NCBI GenBank assembly: GCA_023229525.1
Contig: JALNZC010000017.1
Coordinates: 1 to 64,000 of the forward strand
Origin: Bacteroidales bacterium
GTDB lineage: Bacteria > Bacteroidota > Bacteroidia > Bacteroidales > FEN-979
Direction of reading: 5' to 3'
Length of the DNA: 64,000 nt
Made by a program: the position numbers and the translations under genes
Notes under the pieces: generated by a model
The model's database searches: none
Seen by the model: the letters and a program-made list of their open reading frames with translations, nothing else
What the model was told of the DNA's origin: nothing
In this document: piece by piece, positions 53,479 to 61,405 of the stretch
Position numbering within the stretch: position 1 is the stretch's first letter
Layout: every line of letters begins with the position of its first letter

Positions 53479-54051
53479 ATGATTCTCCCCGTTTTAGCAT
53501 ACGGTCACCCGGTTCTGAAGAAAACTGCAGTAGATATCACTCCCGATTATCCTGATTTAAATACCTTTATCGCGGATATGTGGGAAACCATGTATCAAGC
53601 CGATGGGGTGGGACTTGCAGCACCCCAGGTGAATCGTTCGGTGCGGATCATTGTGATCGACGCCTCACCCTTTGCTGAAAAATATCCCGAATCTGCCGGT
53701 TTTAAAAGGGTATTCATAAACGCAAAAATCTATAAAGAGGAAGGAGAGGAATATTCTTTCAATGAAGGATGTCTCAGCTTTCCCGGACTGCGTGAGGATA
53801 TCTTGCGGAAACCGGTAATCTATATGAAATATATGGATGAAAACTTCATGGAACATGATGAACGCTTTGAAGGCGTTGCCGCACGTATTGTCCAGCACGA
53901 ATACGACCACATCGAAGGTATTGTGTTCGTAGACCGGCTCCCCTCACTGAAAAAAATGTTACTCAAACGAAGACTGACAGACATCTCGAAAGGGAATGTT
54001 GAGGTGAGTTATAAAATGCTTTTCCCGGCAGTTAAAAAAGGAAGAAAGTAG
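53479..54051 (+). CDS. def: Peptide deformylase
   Basis: Removes the formyl group from the N-terminal methionine of new proteins; metal enzyme. 190 residues with all three motifs: GVGLAAPQ (43-50), EGCLS (96-100) and HEYDH (140-144). The Cys of motif 2 and both His of motif 3 bind the metal. The C-terminal tail after residue 150 is typical of the Bacteroidota form. Confidence 0.97.
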   Translation: MILPVLAYGHPVLKKTAVDITPDYPDLNTFIADMWETMYQADGVGLAAPQVNRSVRIIVIDASPFAEKYPESAGFKRVFINAKIYKEEGEEYSFNEGCLSFPGLREDILRKPVIYMKYMDENFMEHDERFEGVAARIVQHEYDHIEGIVFVDRLPSLKKMLLKRRLTDISKGNVEVSYKMLFPAVKKGRK

Positions 54052-54066
54052 ATAATTTGTGGTCAG

Positions 54067-54157
54067 GTGGGCGAGTGGACGAGTGGACAAGTGGACAAGT
54101 GGTCAAGTGGGCGGAGTGGACAATGGAATAAATCGTAAATCGTAAATCGTAAATAGT
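54067..54157 (+). repeat. Octanucleotide then heptanucleotide array before the TPR lipoprotein
   Basis: Eight-base units GTGGACAA/GTGGGCGA run from 54067 to 54123 with one nine-base step. After a short break, AAATCGT three times and AAATAGT (54130-54157) end one base before the ATG at 54159. Confidence 0.85.
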
Positions 54158-54158
54158 T

Positions 54159-54740
54159 ATGCGCAAATCAATTTTAATGGGTTTTTCGGGAATTCTACTT
54201 TTAATTACAGCTTGTGGTCCTTCACGGGAAAAATCGGTATTGAAGGTTAAGGATCTCGAAAAACGGCTTTTCTCCCCGGAGGCGGTCAGCTTTAACAAAG
54301 TCAAGGCCGATAGTCTGATGATGTTGTATGTAGATTTTGTAAAGGATTATCCGAAGGATTCGCTATCACCGCAGTATTTATTTAAAGCAGCAGGGATTGC
54401 AATGAATTCAGGCGATGGCAGCAAAGCGCTAAATTTATATAACCAGTTCCTGCAAGATTATCCTAATCACCCACATGCTGCCATGAGCTTGTTCTTCAAG
54501 GGATTTGTTTATGAAAATATCCTCCATAATCTTGAAAATGCCAAAGAAGTTTATCTGCAGTTCATCGAGAAGTACCCAAACGATGAATTTAATGATGATG
54601 CCCGCCTGGCGCTACAGAATCTCGGGAAATCACCCGATGAGATGATACGGGAATTTGAGGTCCGTCAGAAAGCCGATAGCACACGAATCGCTGACTCCGT
54701 CACGCACGCGAAGAAAACCCATAAGAAAAGCAGGGGATAG
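54159..54740 (+). CDS. TPR lipoprotein, BamD-like
   Basis: 193 residues. Lipoprotein signal (GILLLITACGPS, Cys19), then helical repeats of the TPR type (LMMLYVDFVKDYPKDSLSPQ, ALNLYNQFLQDYPNHPHAA, AKEVYLQFIEKYPNDEFND), as in YfiO/BamD and YbgF proteins. It is shorter than BamD (about 240-280 residues) and ends in a Lys-rich tail, so it is related rather than the BAM subunit itself. No neighbour suggests a specific role. Confidence 0.83.
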   Translation: MRKSILMGFSGILLLITACGPSREKSVLKVKDLEKRLFSPEAVSFNKVKADSLMMLYVDFVKDYPKDSLSPQYLFKAAGIAMNSGDGSKALNLYNQFLQDYPNHPHAAMSLFFKGFVYENILHNLENAKEVYLQFIEKYPNDEFNDDARLALQNLGKSPDEMIREFEVRQKADSTRIADSVTHAKKTHKKSRG

Positions 54741-54760
54741 CAGATCTGGTACCCGACATC

Positions 54761-54873
54761 GTCATCCAGTATCCAGCATCCAGCATCGTGAGCGAAGCGA
54801 ACATTCATCCAGTATCCAGTATCCAACATCGGGAGCGCAGCGACCCTGCATCCTGTATCCTGCATCCTGTATC
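54761..54873 (-). repeat. Composite heptanucleotide array with two GC-rich inserts
   Basis: On the minus strand the units read GATACAG, GATGCAG, GATACTG and GATGCTG, interrupted by GGTCGCTGCGCTCC (54832-54845) and GTTCGCTTCGCTCA (54789-54802). The first insert is nearly identical to that of the array at 43929 and has the same orientation relative to the units. It lies between the converging TPR lipoprotein and cdaA. Confidence 0.88.
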
Positions 54874-54883
54874 AGTTAATCCT

Positions 54884-55666
54884 TCACTGAAACAGTTTTT
54901 CCAGGAAATTAACAAGGATTGCCGGAGTAACATTGCGGAAGAGTTGTCCTTCATGGCTGTAAGCAATTTCGCCCCGTTGCTCCGAAACGATGATGGCGAT
55001 GGCATCCGATTTCTCTGTTATCCCGACAGCCGCGCGATGGCGTAACCCGTAATTAGGAGGAATTTCAGGATTATTGGATACCGGTAAAATACACCGCGCT
55101 GCGCGGATATTCTCCCCGATAATGATAACGGCGCCATCGTGCAGCGGACTGTTTTTGAAAAAGATAGTCTCCAGCATTACTTCCGAAATGCGTGCATCAA
55201 CAACCTGTCCGGTAGCTACAAACTGGTTCAGTTCATTACGCTGGGTAATGATAATCAACGCCCCTGTCCGCGTTTCGGCCATTTTCTGGCAGGCTTTCAC
55301 TATTTTGCCGATGTTAAGATTGACGGGGTTGTTGATCCTGAAATTCCAGAATAAAAAACGCTTACGATGGTTTTTAATGATCCGGGTATTCCCGATCATT
55401 AATAAAAACTGGCGGATTTCAGGTTGGAATACCACAACCAAAGCAATGACCCCAACACTGATGAATTGTCCCAGAATTTCAGTCAGTAATTGCATCTGCA
55501 AGGTTTTCACCACTTTCCAGATGACATACATGGCGATGAACCCGATAAATATCCGGATGGCAGCAGTACCCTTCACAAGGTTGTATAACTCGTACAACAA
55601 GATGGCAAACAGAATGATATCAATGATATCGACAATTCGGATGTTAAAGAGTCCGGTAAGTAACAT
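54884..55666 (-). CDS. cdaA: Diadenylate cyclase, CdaA type
   Basis: Makes the second messenger c-di-AMP from two ATP. 260 residues: three N-terminal membrane helices (about 10-30, 35-52 and 65-80) and a DAC domain with the DGA motif (177-179, LHDGAV) and RHR motif (209-211, GLRHRAAVG). Family standard length. Its partner CdaR is not adjacent. The stop is ten bases from a repeat array. Confidence 0.96.
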   Translation of the reverse strand: MLLTGLFNIRIVDIIDIILFAILLYELYNLVKGTAAIRIFIGFIAMYVIWKVVKTLQMQLLTEILGQFISVGVIALVVVFQPEIRQFLLMIGNTRIIKNHRKRFLFWNFRINNPVNLNIGKIVKACQKMAETRTGALIIITQRNELNQFVATGQVVDARISEVMLETIFFKNSPLHDGAVIIIGENIRAARCILPVSNNPEIPPNYGLRHRAAVGITEKSDAIAIIVSEQRGEIAYSHEGQLFRNVTPAILVNFLEKLFQ

Positions 55667-55725
55667 GCCGCTAAATTACGGAAAAATGTCGAGCGGTTAT
55701 ACAATGGATGCTGATCCGGTCAGGG

Positions 55726-55753
55726 CTGGTTGTAGCTTCCGATAGGCAACCAG
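55726..55753. repeat. Short inverted repeat upstream of cdaA
   Basis: CTGGTTG (55726-55732) and CAACCAG (55747-55753) can form a seven-base-pair stem with a 14-base loop. No U-run follows, so a terminator is doubtful. Confidence 0.35.
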
Positions 55754-55771
55754 AAGCTTCCACGATGCCAC

Positions 55772-56161
55772 TTATTCAAACTTTACGTTCTTTTTCTTCA
55801 GATAATGGCTTAGCATAAAAAGCGCTCCTGTCAGCATGAAGGGGAAGTTAATCATTAGTATTATGGAAAGGCTCATCCAGACAGAGTGATTCATGATGTA
55901 ATTATGAGTGTAGATAAAGGGTGTAAATCCCAATGATACCACGATCAGGATCAAACCACCGATCAATTCCCATTTCCAGGCAACAACCAGGAAAAGGATC
56001 AAAAAGTATGTCGGAATAAGGTGGATTAAAAAGGCCAGTAACTGTTGCCCGAATGTATATTTAGGATCAAACGAATCGAGGGCAAACATACTTACGAACA
56101 GGATGGCAAGGATACAGATGATACGGGGTGTCCAGTGTAGAATTTTTATCGAATTATTCAT
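55772..56161 (-). CDS. Small integral membrane protein of unknown function
   Basis: 129 residues with four predicted transmembrane helices (about 10-30, 38-58, 65-88, 95-118) and a Lys-rich C-terminus (KKKNVKFE). I do not recognise a family with certainty; similar four-helix proteins starting LHWTPRI are common in Bacteroidota. No informative neighbours. Confidence 0.7.
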   Translation of the reverse strand: MNNSIKILHWTPRIICILAILFVSMFALDSFDPKYTFGQQLLAFLIHLIPTYFLILFLVVAWKWELIGGLILIVVSLGFTPFIYTHNYIMNHSVWMSLSIILMINFPFMLTGALFMLSHYLKKKNVKFE

Positions 56162-56307
56162 ATCCTCCGGAGTTTTAAGGTAAGATTAGTCATTTATTAT
56201 TTCAAGCTGAAGATCAATTTATTCTTTTCTATTTCAAATGTCTATTTTCAAAGCAATTTCAAATCATGGTATGTAAAACCCGATGCATGACAGATTCATA
56301 GACAGGA

Positions 56308-56712
56308 TTACCTCAGGATAAAAGGGACGATGGTAGCGATAACCCCGGTGCAAACCACAACCAAGATGAACAGGTTATACCTGACATTATAATTGCCAAG
56401 AAGCGATTCGTCGTAGTATTTCGATACATTCTGGTCTTTGTACATGGTGATCAGTCCGTTTACAAGTTTCATACGCGTTTGCCGGCCTTTGATCAGTCCG
56501 ATGATAACCACGATATTGACCAGCACGATCAGGCTGACAAAAACGAACATTACGACGAGGGTTGAATTTTCGGTCCTTGATTTTTCAACGAGACCCGAAT
56601 TGATAGCCAGTGTAATCAGGTTGAGAATGATAGCTGTCAGGATAAATATGATATCCGTCTTCGTGTTTTGTTCCAGTTCCTTGGTGATATGGGTATGTAC
56701 ATGTGCTAACAT
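56308..56712 (-). CDS. Small membrane protein with a strong Shine-Dalgarno site
   Basis: 134 residues; three hydrophobic helices (about 22-40, 50-72, 112-132) separated by a polar segment (GRQTRMKLVNGLITMYKDQN). Family not recognised. The start at 56712 is fixed by a perfect AGGAGG six bases upstream on the minus strand, rare in this window. The 145 bases between this gene and the next (56162-56307) contain nothing recognisable. Confidence 0.7.
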   Translation of the reverse strand: MLAHVHTHITKELEQNTKTDIIFILTAIILNLITLAINSGLVEKSRTENSTLVVMFVFVSLIVLVNIVVIIGLIKGRQTRMKLVNGLITMYKDQNVSKYYDESLLGNYNVRYNLFILVVVCTGVIATIVPFILR

Positions 56713-56778
56713 GGGTTACCTCCTTTTTTTATGTGATGATGAATTTTATAAAGTTAATACTTTTTTCCCAAAATCCAC

Positions 56779-56786
56779 TATCTTTG
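56779..56786 (+). promoter_or_regulatory. -7 promoter element of the trp leader
   Basis: TATCTTTG matches TAnnTTTG and ends eight bases before the ATG of the leader peptide. Confidence 0.55.
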
Positions 56787-56794
56787 CATCTGCA

Positions 56795-56875
56795 ATGAAT
56801 CAAATTATTAACATATCAAATTGTTGGTGGCGCGTCTTTTTCCGATGGCTCCCCTTTCCTGATTTACTTTTTTAA
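56795..56875 (+). CDS. Trp-rich leader peptide of trpB2
   Basis: A 26-codon reading frame, ATG at 56795 and TAA at 56873. It contains two adjacent Trp codons at positions 11-12 (SNCWWRVFF) and a third at position 18 (FRWLPF): three Trp in 26 residues, far above chance for the rarest amino acid. It lies between a good promoter and an intrinsic terminator, upstream of a tryptophan synthase gene. The arrangement is that of a trp attenuator leader peptide, in which scarcity of charged Trp-tRNA stalls the ribosome. Confidence 0.85.
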   Translation: MNQIINISNCWWRVFFRWLPFPDLLF

Positions 56876-56929
56876 GATATTACCATATGTATTTAAGTAC
56901 AGGGGTTGCCAAATCGGCAACCCTTTTTT
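56847..56929 (+). promoter_or_regulatory. trp attenuator: antiterminator and terminator
   Basis: Terminator: GGGTTGCC (56903-56910), loop AAATC, GGCAACCC (56916-56923), then six T (56924-56929). Competing antiterminator: GGCTCCCC (56847-56854, overlapping the Trp18 codon) can pair with GGGGTTGCC (56902-56910), which would use up the left arm of the terminator. A ribosome stalled at the Trp pair leaves the antiterminator free. It resembles the Bacteroid-trp leader motif described for Bacteroidota; a covariance search was not possible here. Confidence 0.8.
56903..56929 (+). terminator. Intrinsic terminator of the trp leader
   Basis: Perfect eight-base-pair GC-rich stem with a five-base loop and six T, 26 bases before the trpB2 ATG. 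Confidence 0.85.
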
Positions 56930-56954
56930 ATTTTACCCTTAAACCCGTTATAAA

Positions 56955-58316
56955 ATGAAAAAGAGAAAATATTACCTTTCCGAAAATGAAATACCTGAAT
57001 TTTATTATAACATCCAGGCAGATATGCCGAAAATGATGCAGCCGCCGTTGCATCCGGCGACGCTTCAACCAATTGCTCCGGTTGATCTTGAACCGTTGTT
57101 CCCAATGGAACTGATAAAACAGGAAGTTTCCCTGGAACGATATATCCCGGTCCCCGATGAAGTCCATCATTTATACAGTATTTATAGGCCCAGCCCTTTG
57201 ATCAGGGCAACTGAACTTGAGCGCGCGCTTGACACCCCGGCTCACATTTATTACAAGTATGAAGGGGTAAGTCCGTCCGGATCGCATAAAACAAATACTG
57301 CGATTGCTCAGGCTTATTACAATAAAGCGGAAGGGGTGAAGAAAATCGTAACTGAAACAGGAGCCGGACAATGGGGGAGTGCTTTGAGTTTTGCATGTAA
57401 CCATTTCGGGTTGCAACTCCAGGTTTTCATGGTAAAAGTCAGTTATTTCCAGAAACCCTATCGCAAAACCTATATGAATGCAATGAACGCTTCTGTCGTC
57501 CCATCACCGAGCACCCTGACCGTTTCTGGTAAGAAGGTATTGACGGATAACCCCGAATCACCCGGAAGCCTTGGAATTGCAATATCCGAAGCGGTTGAGA
57601 TAGCGGCTCAGAATGAGGATACCCGGTATTCACTGGGAAGCGTTCTGAATCATGTTCTGTTGCATCAGACCATTATTGGTCTTGAGGCTATCCGCCAAAT
57701 GGAGATGGCAGGAGAAATGCCCGACCTGGTGATCGGTTGTTTCGGAGGGGGAAGTAATTTTGCCGGCCTTGCATTTCCGTTTCTTCGACTGAACCTTAAA
57801 GCAGGGGGGAAGATGCGATTTATCGCAGTGGAGCCGGAATCATGCCCTAAACTGACCCGTGGAACATTTCGATATGATTTCGGGGATACGGCCGGTCTGA
57901 CACCGTTGATTCCGATGTATACGCTGGGTCACCAGTTTGTTCCGCCTGAAATCCATGCCGGTGGGTTACGTTACCATGGAGCAGGTGCAATCATCAGTCA
58001 GTTGTTGCAGGATAAACTCATTGAGGCCACTGCTGTTGGACAATCCCGGTCATTCGATGCAGGTCTGCTATTTGCGCGAACTGAAGGAATTATCCCTGCA
58101 CCGGAGTCTTCCCATGCCATTGCCACCGTAGTTGCGGAAGCATTGAAAGCCAGGGAGGAAGGGATTTCCCGCACAATACTCTTTAACCTGAGTGGTCACG
58201 GACATTATGATATGGGTGCCTTTGAACGGTTTTTAAAAAATGAACTTCCGGATTACTCCATTTCGGATGAAGAAATAGCCAAAAGCCTCGCGATGTCGGA
58301 AGTACCGGTGAACTAA
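56955..58316 (+). CDS. trpB: Tryptophan synthase beta chain, TrpB2 type
   Basis: PLP enzyme that makes tryptophan from indole and serine. 453 residues, longer than TrpB1 (about 400) and with the long N-terminal extension (residues 1-70) and features of the TrpB2 subgroup. PLP lysine Lys112 in SGSHKTNTA, VTETGAGQWGSALSFA, and phosphate-binding CFGGGSNFAG near 259 are present. There is no trpA next to it, as usual for TrpB2, so it may salvage indole. The leader peptide and terminator upstream imply control by tryptophan. Confidence 0.95.
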   Translation: MKKRKYYLSENEIPEFYYNIQADMPKMMQPPLHPATLQPIAPVDLEPLFPMELIKQEVSLERYIPVPDEVHHLYSIYRPSPLIRATELERALDTPAHIYYKYEGVSPSGSHKTNTAIAQAYYNKAEGVKKIVTETGAGQWGSALSFACNHFGLQLQVFMVKVSYFQKPYRKTYMNAMNASVVPSPSTLTVSGKKVLTDNPESPGSLGIAISEAVEIAAQNEDTRYSLGSVLNHVLLHQTIIGLEAIRQMEMAGEMPDLVIGCFGGGSNFAGLAFPFLRLNLKAGGKMRFIAVEPESCPKLTRGTFRYDFGDTAGLTPLIPMYTLGHQFVPPEIHAGGLRYHGAGAIISQLLQDKLIEATAVGQSRSFDAGLLFARTEGIIPAPESSHAIATVVAEALKAREEGISRTILFNLSGHGHYDMGAFERFLKNELPDYSISDEEIAKSLAMSEVPVN

Positions 58317-58497
58317 CAGAAGAAGTATAAAACTTCAGTTGCATTACGTCCAGTTCTGCGCCTAATCACAATCTGTTGATTTACTATTAATAAGGACTTA
58401 AATCTCTAAGGGTCAATCTCACGCACTCTGGGGCGTAATCCTGATATTGGGCTTGCCCCGGGGCTCATATCATTACTTTTTGGCCCTTATTCATTCT

Positions 58498-59556
58498 TTA
58501 ACTTTTATCCGTTATATCCTGGTATAATTTCAGGTATTGCCCAATGCAGGTTTCCCAGCTGAATCTATCTGCATATTTCTTTATCTGATCTGAAAGAATT
58601 TTTTGATTCTCGTTATAAAGCGACAATTTTATTTTGATGAAAGAAGACATATATTCTTCATTGAAATTGTCGAAATAAAAAGCAGCATCACCTCCGATTT
58701 CCGGCAGACTTGTATATTGACTCAAGAAAACCGGTTTCCCGAACTTCATTGCTTCAATTACAGGCATTCCAAACCCTTCAGCCAAAGAAGGAAACAAAAA
58801 AGCATCACAATGGCTATAAAGCCAGGTCTTTGCGTTGTCGGTTATCCTGCCCGGTAAAATTACCCTGTCTGCCAGGTTCATTTCATGGATTTGCTTCTGA
58901 ACTTGCTGACCATAGCGGGTATCTTTATTTCCTGCGATGATTAACTGATGATCCTTGAAATGCTTCATGACGGATAACAAAACATGAAAATTCTTTTTTT
59001 CATTGAAAATACCGATGGAGAAAAAGAACTTTTTATTACCCGCATAGCTTGGCTTGGAGCCGGTATCATGCGTATTAATTGTTATTCCATTATAAATTGT
59101 ACGAATGCTTTTGCCTCTTAGATCTATATGGTCCTCAATGGTTTTTTTTGTAAAGTCAGATATGGTCGTTATATAATCAGCCCTGTCAATGTTTTTCTGT
59201 AATTTTTTCAGATATTTTAATTTTTTTACTTCTTTTTTTTCTTGTAAAAAATTCAGGTCATGTACCGTTAAGATAAATCTGGATTTGCATTTTGGGAAAA
59301 AAGAAGGGAATTGCTGAAGTCCATGCCAGATATCGTATGATCTATTGAACACAGGAAAGTATCTTTTCTGCAGGTTTGTTTTTACGGTAGTAACATTTAT
59401 TCCAGTTTCGAATTTGAAATTTCCGGGAGTTAAGAATGTAAAATCAAACCCTTCCGGAGATTGGCGTATCAGCTCATTCGCATAATTTATTGAGAACTGA
59501 CCCAATCCGGAGTAAATATCCTTGACTTTATATAAATCTACCAGTATTTCTTTCAC
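58498..59556 (-). CDS. Glycosyltransferase family 4
   Basis: 352 residues of the GT-B fold. N-terminal VKDIYSGLGQFSINYANELI, TVHDLNFL; C-terminal GT1 domain with FFSIGIFNEKKNFHVLL, LIIAGN, LPGRITDNAKTWLYSHCDAFLFPS, and the catalytic EGFGMPVIEAMKFGKPV. It probably adds a sugar to a surface glycan. Single gene. The 180-base space to trpB (58317-58497) contains only a GC-rich palindrome (GCCCCGGGGC at 58455-58464), which may help to end transcription. Confidence 0.92.
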   Translation of the reverse strand: MKEILVDLYKVKDIYSGLGQFSINYANELIRQSPEGFDFTFLTPGNFKFETGINVTTVKTNLQKRYFPVFNRSYDIWHGLQQFPSFFPKCKSRFILTVHDLNFLQEKKEVKKLKYLKKLQKNIDRADYITTISDFTKKTIEDHIDLRGKSIRTIYNGITINTHDTGSKPSYAGNKKFFFSIGIFNEKKNFHVLLSVMKHFKDHQLIIAGNKDTRYGQQVQKQIHEMNLADRVILPGRITDNAKTWLYSHCDAFLFPSLAEGFGMPVIEAMKFGKPVFLSQYTSLPEIGGDAAFYFDNFNEEYMSSFIKIKLSLYNENQKILSDQIKKYADRFSWETCIGQYLKLYQDITDKS

Positions 59557-59636
59557 TGCTGGCTAATTGATTTTAGGATATACAACGTTTGTTTATGTAC
59601 CTAAGGGTGCCTGTTAGAAATTTACGTTTGTGTTAT

Positions 59637-60293
59637 TCAATGTTGATCCTTGTAATTGTCAAGTATCTTATGCCATTCATCAGGTTCAAATGTTCCGGGA
59701 ATTGTTTCATTAGCAAAGAGTAAATCAATTAGGTATTGTGGCTTTTTCCCTCCATTAAAAACTGATTTAATACAAGATACGCAGTATACAACAACATCCT
59801 CCCTGGGCATTTCCGATGTGCGTTTTATCATCTGCTCTTTTACCTTTTCTGTCGGGATCACACCGTAGTAACTATCGCCGCAACAGGTGCTTTTCTTCCC
59901 GGTATTCCTGGGTTCTACCAGTGTGATGTTCATTTTATTAAGGAGTATCCTGACCGCCTTATGTACCCTTTCCTGGTCCCGTGTCGGACAGGCATCCATT
60001 ATTGACATAGATCGGCCTTTGTAATCCGGAAAATTAAAAAAGTCGTTTTCGGCTATAATTTCCCACAATGAAATTGTCGAAGTATTTTCATAATCGTTTC
60101 CAAATCGCTTGTCACAACCCGGACAAATGTTTATTACTTCGGTCTTTGCCGTTAATTGTGGGTTGTGATGACAACATATCATCAATCTATCCATTTCACC
60201 TAAATTTTCATTCAGGATTAAATGCAGTTTTTCGGCTAATTCCGGTTTATACAACATTAATGCGCATCCCGGTACGAATACCCTGTCTATCAT
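59637..60293 (-). CDS. Cysteine-rich CCG-domain (HdrB-like) protein
   Basis: 218 residues with two cysteine sets of the CCG type: Cys10, Cys40-Cys41, Cys57-x2-Cys60, and Cys102, Cys137-Cys138, Cys171-x2-Cys174 (STCCGDSYYG, YCVSC). Such domains in heterodisulfide reductase HdrB and succinate/glycolate dehydrogenase subunits bind unusual FeS centres and act on thiols or quinones. Here it stands alone without an HdrC or flavoprotein partner; electron donor and substrate are unknown. No signal peptide. Confidence 0.85.
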   Translation of the reverse strand: MIDRVFVPGCALMLYKPELAEKLHLILNENLGEMDRLMICCHHNPQLTAKTEVINICPGCDKRFGNDYENTSTISLWEIIAENDFFNFPDYKGRSMSIMDACPTRDQERVHKAVRILLNKMNITLVEPRNTGKKSTCCGDSYYGVIPTEKVKEQMIKRTSEMPREDVVVYCVSCIKSVFNGGKKPQYLIDLLFANETIPGTFEPDEWHKILDNYKDQH

Positions 60294-60487
60294 ATTACAT
60301 TTTGGTTAAATCCTGGAGTTCAGAAAGATTTAGGATATTTTTCTTTATGCACTTTAGAGGAAGCCAATTCTTCCCGGCGATTAACTCGCAGTACAACTTG
60401 TGGATTCTAATTTTACCAGACAAATGTAAGTATACTTTTCAATTGAAACAATTCCGACCTGCCTCCCTTAAATAAAATGGAATTTAC

Positions 60488-60518
60488 TTGACTTATTGTT
60501 TGGATTATTATATCTTTG
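60488..60518 (+). promoter_or_regulatory. Promoter of the coiled-coil membrane protein
   Basis: TTG at 60488-60490, then 20 bases, then TATCTTTG at 60511-60518, matching both parts of the Bacteroidota consensus. The ATG follows at 60547. Confidence 0.6.
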
Positions 60519-60546
60519 AAAATCAATAAAATAAACATCATTTAAA

Positions 60547-61329
60547 ATGAAAACAATCTTCTCAGGGATTATTGCGCTGATAATTCCCTTATTTCTGTTT
60601 GCCCAAATCGCAAAGGAAGCGCAGGACATCGAACAGGTCAACAAGAAAATGAATAAGGTTGAAAAGGAAAATGCCCGATTAAAGCAACAATTGAATGGTG
60701 TTCAGCGATCACTTGTTAAAATGAGTGAAGCGGAGAACAAAGATCATTTGGATTTTTTAAAACATGATTCCATTGCCAAAGCTGCTCAGGATACGGCAAG
60801 GTCATATTCCGGAAAGCTCCAAAAAATTAATGAGGACATGTCTGGGATTGAACATTCTTTAAATCTAAGATCCATTGGTATTCTTATCTTGATGATTCTG
60901 CTGATCCTCGCGGTAGCCCTCCTTTTGTGGACTCATCACAGAAAGCACAACAAAGACTATGATGAACTTCTTGAGAAAATGAAGGCCCAGCGTGATGAAC
61001 GTGAACAACGCGTTGCGGAACTAAGAGCAATTCTTGAACGATCAGAAAATGAGCTGACGAATATCAAGAAAGAAACTGGTGACCGGTATGCTGCTGTGAG
61101 TGATAACATAGCGCATGTCGACAATAATCTGCAGGTCTTGCTGAATGAGAGAACACATGATCTTGAGCTCCAGACCAAAGACGAGCTTAGCAAGGTCAGG
61201 AAGGAGAATGAAGAGGGAGCCAAAGATTTTCTTAAAAAGCTTGAAAATGTACAGGCTTTGATGAATTCAGTGACCTCGAGAATTAATGAAATGGGGCAAA
61301 AAATGACCGATTTAGGGAAAAAGGTCTGA
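60547..61329 (+). CDS. Coiled-coil membrane protein of unknown function
   Basis: 260 residues. Signal-like N-terminus (IIALIIPLFLFAQ), a first coiled coil (about 25-105), a transmembrane helix (about 110-130: ILILMILLILAVALLLW), and a long charged coiled coil (135-260) with heptad spacing. Topology suggests a periplasmic and a cytoplasmic coil joined by one helix. No family recognised; a scaffold or signalling role cannot be excluded. Confidence 0.75.
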   Translation: MKTIFSGIIALIIPLFLFAQIAKEAQDIEQVNKKMNKVEKENARLKQQLNGVQRSLVKMSEAENKDHLDFLKHDSIAKAAQDTARSYSGKLQKINEDMSGIEHSLNLRSIGILILMILLILAVALLLWTHHRKHNKDYDELLEKMKAQRDEREQRVAELRAILERSENELTNIKKETGDRYAAVSDNIAHVDNNLQVLLNERTHDLELQTKDELSKVRKENEEGAKDFLKKLENVQALMNSVTSRINEMGQKMTDLGKKV

Positions 61330-61338
61330 CTGACACCA

Positions 61339-61388
61339 GATCACTAATCCCCTGATGAATTCAAACTCACAGTCCCGGATTGGTGATC
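61339..61388. repeat. Inverted repeat between converging genes
   Basis: GATCACTAATCC (61339-61350) pairs with GGATTGGTGATC (61377-61388), a twelve-base-pair arm with one G-T pair and a 26-base loop. It lies between the coiled-coil gene and the AHSA1-like gene and may act as a transcription end, but no U-run follows. Confidence 0.5.
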
Positions 61389-61405
61389 ATAAATGCCAGT
61401 AGCTA

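Noticed and set aside
54159..54740. Assignment of the TPR lipoprotein as BamD
   Set aside because: Too short and with a Lys-rich tail; only the TPR pattern is shared.
54655..54879. Open frame through the composite array after the TPR lipoprotein
   Set aside because: Repeat-derived sequence without a plausible start or coding character.
55772..56712. Two small membrane proteins as a toxin-antitoxin or defence pair
   Set aside because: No toxin or antitoxin motif, a 145-base gap, and each has its own context; no support in the sequence.
56438..56794. Long open frame on the plus strand ending in the Trp-rich peptide
   Set aside because: Antisense to the small membrane protein gene; only its last 26 codons, after the promoter at 56779, make sense as a leader peptide.
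58317..58497. Search for a tRNA or small RNA between trpB2 and the glycosyltransferase
   Set aside because: No cloverleaf or conserved T-loop; only a GC-rich palindrome is seen.
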